Of a stretch of 24,498 nt of DNA, positions 18,704 to 24,498 are shown in pieces. How positions within the stretch are numbered: position 1 is the first letter of the stretch; each line of letters begins with the position of its first letter. The DNA comes from Thamnocephalis sphaerospora (taxonomy: Eukaryota > Zoopagomycota > Zoopagomycetes > Zoopagales > Sigmoideomycetaceae). The stretch lies in contig KZ992641.1 in NCBI GenBank assembly GCA_003614735.1, forward strand, positions 1-24,498, in the 5' to 3' direction. The position numbers were made by a program, and so were the translations under genes. Under the pieces are notes generated by a model. The model was given only the letters and a program-made list of their open reading frames with translations, did no database searches and was not told the origin of the DNA.

Positions 18704-21700
18704 CTAATAGGCTTGATGTCCACCATTTGGTGAATGGATCGTCACACCTAATGGCGTTGTAATCGGTGTTGTGGCGGCTATCATGTCGCTGTTGCCACCG
18801 CTGCCCTGACCGCCGCCACTAGCATTCTCTGCACCAACAGCCGGTGTAGCAGGCGCGGAAACGCTGGCCGATCGGTATGCAACTGCCGCAGAAGCCACCG
18901 GTCGATAATGCGTTGTTGCATAGGTCGCGGGCTGGTGCATATGCGGTTGTATATGTGACGAGCGTTGATGCATATGCGCAGCCATATGAATGTACGGCGA
19001 GTGCGGCAAATGTGGCGAATGATGGGAATGCGGTGGTGTTGATTGATGAAGGTGGTGCTGCTGGTGCTGGTGGTGATGAGGATGAGGATGGGGATGGAAA
19101 TGGTGCTGAAGTAGCTGCGGTGGTACCGAAGACTCTGATTCGGAGAGCGGCGCGGATGATGGATACGTTGCGGGCGCTGAAGCCGATGTCACCGAATGCA
19201 CAGGAGGTGGCGATACTAGTGCAGGAAGCGATTGGTTTGTCTGATGCAGCGGTTGAGTGTGAGCGCCATGCACAGGGTGAGCCGAGTGACCAGCAGCTCC
19301 GCTGTCGCTGATAATAGTCTGCGTGGCTGCAGCAGAAGCCGCACCGCCCACTGATACTACACTGCTATCTGCTGCTATGGCAATATTACCAAAGGCCTTA
19401 TCCAGATCGGCTACCGTTGTCCCTTGCTGCTGCTGTTGCTGCTGTTGCTGCTGTGCTACGTTCACAGCATAGGTGGGCGATACATTGCTTGGGATCGACA
19501 GTGGATGCGCGTGGTGCGAATGATGAACGTGTGCGTGAGGATGGTGTTGCGCAGCAGGATGAGCATGCGGATGGTGGTGTATCGCCGGATGCAGCGTGTG
19601 CGAGTAGGTATGCGGATGGTGCTGTACGTGTGCGATATGATGCGGCAAACCAAACGGCGAGAATGCCAGCGGATGGTTGGAGTGCATGTGTGCCGCAGTT
19701 AAATCGCTGGCAACGGTGGCGGCATTTGCACCTTCTGCCGCCGTAGACGAAACGATATTGGCAGGGCCTGTGCCACTGCTGCCTGCTGAAGCATTTGCAG
19801 CCTGGGCATGGAGTGCATGCGCATATGGGTGCATCATAGCCATTGGATGATGCTGATTGAAAGCGCCGGCCGACACAAATCCGGTCGGGCCCAGCGTGCT
19901 GGCTGTGGCCGGTGTCGTACTATTGCCAGGCGCAACAACCCCATAGCCTGTCCTGTATCCTTCCTGCGCCGGCTGCGCCGGTACGCCACTTGCTGTGACC
20001 GCCGACTCGCCCTGTGGCGTTCCCTCCTGTTTGCTCTCCACGCCGGTGCCTTCACCGCCCTTAGAAGCGACTACATTTGCCGTAACCATCATTTGCGCGC
20101 TGTCCAGCGTTCCTTGGCTGCCGCTATTCTGCTTGCTGGCCTCACTCTTATCGCCTACCTCCGCATCAGCAGTGCTAGCTGTGTGCGGCGATGGATGCAT
20201 ATGTTGTTGATAGTGAACTGCGGCTGGAATTGGACCATAGAGCGTTTGAATGCTTTGCGGATGCACTAGAGGGTGCATGTGTGCATGTGGATGGTGCGGA
20301 TGATGCATATGTGGATGCGGATACATCGTAGCTCCGCCACCGCCCATCGTCATCTGCGACATGTCGCGCTGTGTCGGCGATGCGTACTGGTCCATGCGGA
20401 CACGAATAGGCCGGTTGAAGAAGACGTGGCCATCATAGCGACGGATTGCCTCCTCAGCCTCACTGGCAGAAGCATAGAGCACGGTGCCAAAGCCGCGACT
20501 CCGCCCGTTTTGTCCCAGCACAATCTCTGCGCGCTGCACATTGCCAACATTACGGAACAGCTGCTTCAGGTCTCTCCAGTTGCAGCTGAATGACAGGTTG
20601 CTCACATAAAGCTGCCGCTGGCTAAGATCGGCGGTATTTCTAGCGCTCACCACGCCCGCCACCATTCCTGCATCGTTCGACTCGCTTGTGTCGATAGTGT
20701 CGTTCCAACTCTCAGTCCCTGGCCAGCCAGAGGCCTCGGATGTGGTGCCCTCTTCAGCGATACTCGCGGACCCAGCTGGTGCCTCGCTTCCTTTTTGCTG
20801 CTGTTCTTCATCCGCAGCTGAACGTCGTTGGCGCCGTTCAGCAAAGTTGCGTCGTGGTGGCAATGCATCCAGTGGGATGCCTGACGGCGGTGCATAGTCG
20901 ATAAAGCTACGATCTTCGCGCACCTCAATTGTCTGTCCGTGCCATATGTAATCGCTAAAGCGCTCTACAAGAGTGGACACATCGCCACCAGCCGGTTAAT
21001 GCCAGAATCAGCGCACGCAGTCACCATATTGTGAGTTGCAAGCACAACCCACCAATTGCCTTGCGAGCATCGTCTCTCGATGCAAATAGCACTGTGCCGT
21101 AGCCTTTGGACTGGCGGTCTGGTCCCATGGCCACATCGGCGCGTAACACCACGCCTGCACGCGCATTTCTGCATAAGTACGGTGGCAAATTGAATTTGCA
21201 TACGCAGTCACTTGCCAGCCTCGTAAAAGAGATCCTTCAAATCCTGCCAGCGTACTCTTTCTGGTAACTATGGCCGACGCGAGCCAGTCACGTCAATAAA
21301 CCGTGTCGCCCTGACCCCCACGCGGACCGTGCGTACATTGCCAATGTAGAGTTGCCGGCGCACATTCACCGTGCGACCGCCAATCTGGACTTGCTCCACG
21401 CCATTTCTAGCCAACTTATCCCGAGCACTCTCACCAGCTGTCCATGCACCGTCGTTCGATGCACTTGGCACGCCGCGATCCTAATTGTGTTGCAAACAGA
21501 GGCGTAGTGAATAGACATGTGCTGTCACGGTTGAATGTGTCGCACCATAAAGCTCAATCAAACCGGGATGTAACCACCATGCCCCTACCATGCGCACTTC
21601 CAGTCGACGGCTGTACCATTCATACTCGTTGAACTGTTCTGTTCCAGTAGAACGACGTATGTACAAGGGTGCATTTAAATGAGCATAGGTTGCTGTTCTG

Positions 21701-22192
21701 CTACATGCATCCGTAGCGTACCTACCAATAGCTTTAGCTGCACTTTCGGCTGTGTCAAACAGCACTGTACCATAGCCACGCGACCGACCCGAGCGATCGT
21801 GCATTACATTGGCGCGCAACACCCTGCCGGCATCACAAAAAAGATCCTGTGACCAAGCGCCGCAAAGTCTCGCTAAGAACACAGTTTTAGGCTTTGACGC
21901 CCACCACGGCCCACCTTGAGATCCTGCCATGTCACTGCGCACATAAAGGCGGGGGTCTATGTTAGTAGGTATGCTCTAGCGTCCAAGTCGATAGCATACA
22001 CGATAGTGCTTACCGACATATGGTAGCTGACACGTGCGTTACGCAGCAGAGGAGCATATCAATGCAATCACAGGGTTCATGTCAACGGACCTGGCAGTAG
22101 CGCGATCACCGCCACTCGCACGCATGAGAATGGCGACAGAGACTACTCACATTGCCGACAAACAGCCGTCGGTCACTGGACCCACTGGCCAT
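18704..22192 (-). CDS. Three-RRM RNA-binding protein, Gbp2/Hrb1-like, with His-rich tail (nine exons)
   Basis: Exons in transcript order: 22192-22151, 22026-22014 (13 nt), 21934-21915 (20 nt), 21846-21726, 21638-21589, 21480-21337, 21267-21212, 21168-21053 and 20964-18704. They sum to 2823 nt, 940 aa, all phases matching. RRM1 (about 8-82) has RRLFVGN, LPYVVTWQDLKDLF, RNP1 GRSRGYGTVLF and EYEWYSRRLEVRM. RRM2 (about 123-205) has RRQLYIGN, RWQDLKDLFYEAG, KGYGTVLF and YIWHGQTIEVRED. RRM3 (about 304-382) has RQLYVSNLSF, GRSRGFGTVLY and FFNRPIRVRMDQYA. The WQDLKDLF pattern and three-RRM layout match yeast Gbp2/Hrb1-type mRNA export and surveillance factors, likely nuclear. The C-terminal 560 residues are low-complexity: His/Pro/Met-rich blocks and ten Gln at 19453-19424. 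The start is the first ATG before RRM1. Confidence 0.88.
19424..19453 (-). repeat. Poly-glutamine tract within the RRM gene
   Basis: Ten mixed CAG/CAA codons in the reverse frame. The codon mixture suggests that a Gln run is kept, not pure slippage. Confidence 0.9.
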
Positions 22193-22509
22193 GGATACTG
22201 CCGCTATTCTGCGTTCTACAAAACGTCGACCGGGTCAGTGTATGCACGGCGTGTGTCAGGTGTGGCGCAGTCGCCGTTTGCTGGCTATGCAGCCAGTGCG
22301 GCCGCGTTCTATCGCCGCCCACCCACACTAGCTATTCCAGAGATAGCGATGGCTTCAACCGCGGCGAACGACTGTGTCGCAGTATGGTGACTATTGGGAA
22401 TGTCTGCGCTTTTTGGCTGCGCGTACGTGCAAGGACGTGAACCGTGTGTACCCACTACAGTCGTAACTGCTTGTTGAGCACCCTTCTGCTCAGAACTACA
22501 GCAAAGAAA
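22193..22509. promoter_or_regulatory. Presumed divergent promoter
   Basis: About 320 bases between the RRM-gene start (minus) and the ATG of the plus-strand locus at 22510. Open frames here are short and motif-free. Called by position only; no TATA element is clear. Confidence 0.35.
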
Positions 22510-23000
22510 ATGGCCCTTGATGAGGAATGGTCGGCGCTGTGGCGATGGAGTAAAGCGTACGTGGGCGTGCGTGCGTGCGTGCGTGGGAGAGGCAATAAGC
22601 AGGACAAGTTACACTCGGCCAGAGAGGGAAAGGTGCGTTCGTTGTCGTCATTGTCACCATCGCCACCGTAGTTGCGCATGGACCGGTGGACGCGCATTTT
22701 CCAAATGCAAGCGGCCCAGCAAAGGCCGCTACATATATCGTATTACTCCGGCTACAAAGACTCTCTTGGCCGTTTAACCGACATATACTTGTGCGCTGGT
22801 GGCCAAGACAAACATTGTAAGCGCGACACTCGCTAGGAACATCTGCAGCTGACGTAGGCGTCAAGGCGAGTGCTAGTGCTGTCAGCTACTGTCAACACAG
22901 AGCTATCTTAGCACTTCCAGGCCAGGCCAAAACTGTGAATCTCGCTAGTCCCAGTAGTATGGTGCAGATGCAGCTGACCCACTTGCTAGCGTTGGTGTAG
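22510..23000 (+). CDS. Cryptic multi-exon locus, unknown product (5' part)
   Basis: Proposed exons: 22510-22560, 22603-22632, 22672-22816 and 22858-23000. The three introns are 42, 39 and 41 nt, with donors GTGGGC, GTGCGT and GTAAGC and acceptors AGCAG, CCGTAG and GACGTAG; all phases fit. The product would begin MALDEEWSALWRWSKAY, continue DKLHSAREGK and LRMDRWTRIFQMQAAQQRP, then HISYYSGYKDSLGRLTDIY. Exon 4 encodes VSYCQHRAILALPGQAKTV and NLASPSSMVQMQLTHLLAL before TAG at 22998. Individual exons are too short to stand out as open frames, but they read as one continuous protein. The gene may continue into the exons downstream instead of stopping at 22998. I recognise no family. It is divergent from the RRM gene. 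Confidence 0.42.
22565..22584. repeat. GCGT tetranucleotide repeat
   Basis: Five tandem GCGT units, falling inside the first proposed intron of the locus starting at 22510. Confidence 0.85.
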
Positions 23001-23245
23001 CGGTGAGTTGGCCTTGTTTGATGTTGCGCTGGTACATTTCACACCTCTGTCCCCGTGTGCGTCAGCAGTCCTGCTCCATGCACATATATCGTGTCTATTA
23101 GTCCATGCTCCAAATACAGCAGAAATACCTCTGCTTTTTCGCAAACAATATGCTGATTAGATATGCACCAGCAGTAGTTGAAAGTGTGCTCAAGCAAGTG
23201 ATCAGCCAACACTCCAACTACATTCTACCCTGTATGTGACGCTAT
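23001..23245. other. Between the two cryptic exon groups, possible further exon
   Basis: A plus-strand frame of about 43 codons, from near 23102 to the TGA at 23237, reads QKYLCFFANNMLIRYAPAVV then ESVLKQVISQHSNYILPC. It is in the same frame as the next ORF, separated by a TGA next to a GTATGT donor-like element. It may be an exon joining the 5' and 3' parts of one gene, but I could not find a phase-consistent acceptor. Confidence 0.3.
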
Positions 23246-23576
23246 ATGCTATACATTGGCTTGACCTTTATGCGTGTGCACGTGGATGACCAGTGCAAGA
23301 CTGATAGAGAGGTACAGACAACTAAGGAGAGCGAGGTGTACATGCCGAGTCTCAATGCGTGCTATGGCATGAATTCATGCCTAAATACGCTCGGAATACC
23401 ACCGGTCGCCTGTGCATAGACACAGTATATGCGTCGGCTATGATGTAGTGATTGGTGAGGCTAACGCCAGCAGCAAAGATAAGATTATTTTGACTGCGTG
23501 CCAAACGGCCAAGGCGAACGAGCTAGTAGAGTTGACGACCGAGAACGCGCTACTTTTAGATGATACCGAGCATTAA
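23246..23576 (+). CDS. Cryptic two-exon coding segment, unknown product (3' part)
   Basis: Exon 23246-23358 reads MLYIGLTFMRVHVDDQ, CKTDREVQTTKESEV and YMPSLN. Exon 23426-23576 reads ICVGYDVVIGEANASSKDK, IILTACQTAKANELVEL and TTENALLLDDTEH, ending TAA. Removing 23359-23425 (67 nt, GTGCTA...CACAG) joins them in phase to 88 codons. An alternative acceptor at 23419 adds two residues. The last exon is open, acidic and very protein-like, yet it lacks a start codon, so it only makes sense as a terminal exon. It may be the 3' end of the gene starting at 22510. No family recognised. Confidence 0.42.
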
Positions 23577-23649
23577 TGGCACATGCTCAGTGAACCAGCA
23601 GCAAGTGCGCTCTAGAGATCGCCAGATGCTCGATACCGAGCAGACTGCG

Positions 23650-24072
23650 CTAGCAAAAGCACTGAAAGCCGGATAAACCACAAACTATCGGACGGCTGGC
23701 TGTACGCCCAAATGCACATGCGCGAGCCTCGTGTGCGCAGCAAACACACTTCACCATGCGGTGCCCGTCGATAACCACGCCTGCAGCACCCTCCAAAGTG
23801 GCGTCGTCGACCGGTTTTCCCCGTGCTGGCCATGTTTCTCCCACCATCGCCTCAGAGTGATGCGTGTGCAGCAGTCTTTCGATACCATGTTGCTACCTCT
23901 GAGGTGTTGCCACAACGCTGACAGATCTCAAATCGGCAATGGTCCCATGCATCAGCCGGACAATGTTGGCATTTTTGCCTTGTTGCTGCCGCAGTGCCAC
24001 GTCACGCGCAAAAATTTTACCAGTGCGCTTGCTCGCCCTGTCGGAGCAACATTCGGTTTTAGCCATCCTCAT
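23650..24072 (-). CDS. Candidate small zinc-ribbon protein (three exons)
   Basis: Proposed exons: 24072-24021, 23985-23897 and 23850-23650, with introns of 35 nt (23986-24020, GTAAAA...GGCAG) and 46 nt (23851-23896, GTAGCA...CTGAG). Phases fit and give 113 aa. The product begins MRMAKTECCSDRASKR. It continues with KCQHCPADAWDHCRFEICQR then CGNTSE, and later VVIDGHRMVKCVCCAHEAR. A C-x2-C-G pair followed some 35 residues on by a second C-x2-C resembles the zinc ribbon of the RNase P/MRP Rpr2/Rpp21/Snm1 family. The first intron is uncertain: the unspliced frame, with NANIVRLMHGTIADLR just ahead of the first Cys pair, looks even more like that family but is one base out of frame. The acceptor CTGAG is unusual. 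The assignment is tentative. Confidence 0.3.
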
Positions 24073-24087
24073 TAGTGGCTGCGTCAT

Positions 24088-24498
24088 CGGTGCACGTTGG
24101 CTGCGCTCGATTTGGTATCCACGCTGGCACGTCCCTGTCAGGAGAAGTGGCCGGTTTGCGCACGCTCGCCCAGCCTTGCCCGTGGCGATTGCTATGCCTG
24201 AATGCCCCCTCGTGAGCCCACTAGTGCTGCATAGTGTGCCTAATGGCCGTAGATCTCGACTCGGCTGTACACCCACATGTGAAATCGCGGCACGAGGGCG
24301 AAGCAGGCTATTTCTGCCATCGGATCGGAATCGCGATGGCGCTCCATGTGCCTACCACATGGAGCGCTGGTCAGCTGGTGGCACGTCTCCCCGGCATCGC
24401 GTTCGTGGCGAGGCAGCAGGTATGTAAAGCCCATCGAACGATCGTATCTAATCCGCTCTTTCGGCATCCACCTTACGATTCCACTCCGCTGGCGCCAT
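24088..24498. other. Right-edge region without a supported gene
   Basis: About 410 bases with overlapping frames on both strands and no motif. It contains the hairpin at 24339-24367. A gene may enter from beyond the edge. Confidence 0.35.
24339..24367. repeat. Perfect inverted repeat (12-bp stem, 5-nt loop)
   Basis: The arms gcgctccatgtg and cacatggagcgc pair perfectly around the loop cctac. G-T wobbles can extend the stem slightly. It does not adjoin a T-run and lies outside any supported gene. Confidence 0.9.

Noticed and set aside
22034-22390. Plus-strand frame of 118 codons over the RRM-gene 5' end
   Set aside because: Overlaps the verified RRM1 exons on the other strand and carries no motif.
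23800-23960. A GATA-type zinc finger (C-x2-CGNTS and a TTPLWR stretch)
   Set aside because: The TTPLWR motif is in another frame from the second Cys pair, and the spacing between Cys pairs does not fit the 17-20 residue GATA loop.
1-24498. Possibility of a prokaryotic operon, prophage or defence island
   Set aside because: Introns with branch sites, a Pol III tRNA gene with A/B boxes, and eukaryote-specific families (DH-PH, GH20 with anchor, multi-RRM) show a fungal nuclear genome. No phage, IS or CRISPR feature is seen.

Overview
The window looks like a compact fungal nuclear chromosome segment. Genes lie on both strands with short spacers. Coding genes carry GT-AG introns, several with TACTAAC-type or CTAAC-like branch sites, and one tRNA gene has internal A and B boxes and a T-run terminator. 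The gene families, intermediate GC content, intron-rich genes and very short introns (about 35-125 nt) fit a basidiomycete yeast of the Ustilaginomycotina/Malassezia type. That placement is an inference from gene content and style, not from a search.

Left part (1-5.5 kb): a 5' fragment of a PAP2-type sphingomyelin-synthase-like membrane enzyme runs off the left edge (minus). It is followed by a two-exon glutathione-S-transferase-like gene (minus), a doubtful small spliced gene (minus), tRNA-Lys(CUU) (plus), and a six-exon Dbl-homology/PH Rho-GEF (plus).

Middle (5.5-16.9 kb): a convergent spacer with a CA microsatellite leads to a large minus-strand gene of unknown function (about 753 aa in my model, two short introns). 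Next is a poorly resolved 8.5-11.5 kb stretch with candidate short multi-exon genes, some encoding membrane segments. Then come an intronless CSC1/OSCA-type cation channel (923 aa, plus) and a three-exon GH20 beta-N-acetylhexosaminidase with a membrane anchor (plus).

Right part (16.9-24.5 kb): a divergent pair consists of a candidate unknown gene (minus) and a small secreted protein (plus). A nine-exon, three-RRM RNA-binding protein of the Gbp2/Hrb1 architecture with a long His-rich, Gln-containing tail (minus) follows. Beyond its divergent promoter is a cryptic plus-strand locus assembled from short exons separated by introns of 39-67 nt, then a candidate zinc-ribbon protein (minus) and a perfect hairpin close to the right edge.

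The genes look like independent housekeeping functions (sphingolipid chemistry, redox/detoxification, Rho signalling, ion transport, GlcNAc release, mRNA binding), not a cluster or operon. I saw no CRISPR array, recognisable transposon or defence system. The most useful new observations are gene structures: very short introns, a 13-nt micro-exon, and several coding loci hidden by frame changes between short exons.
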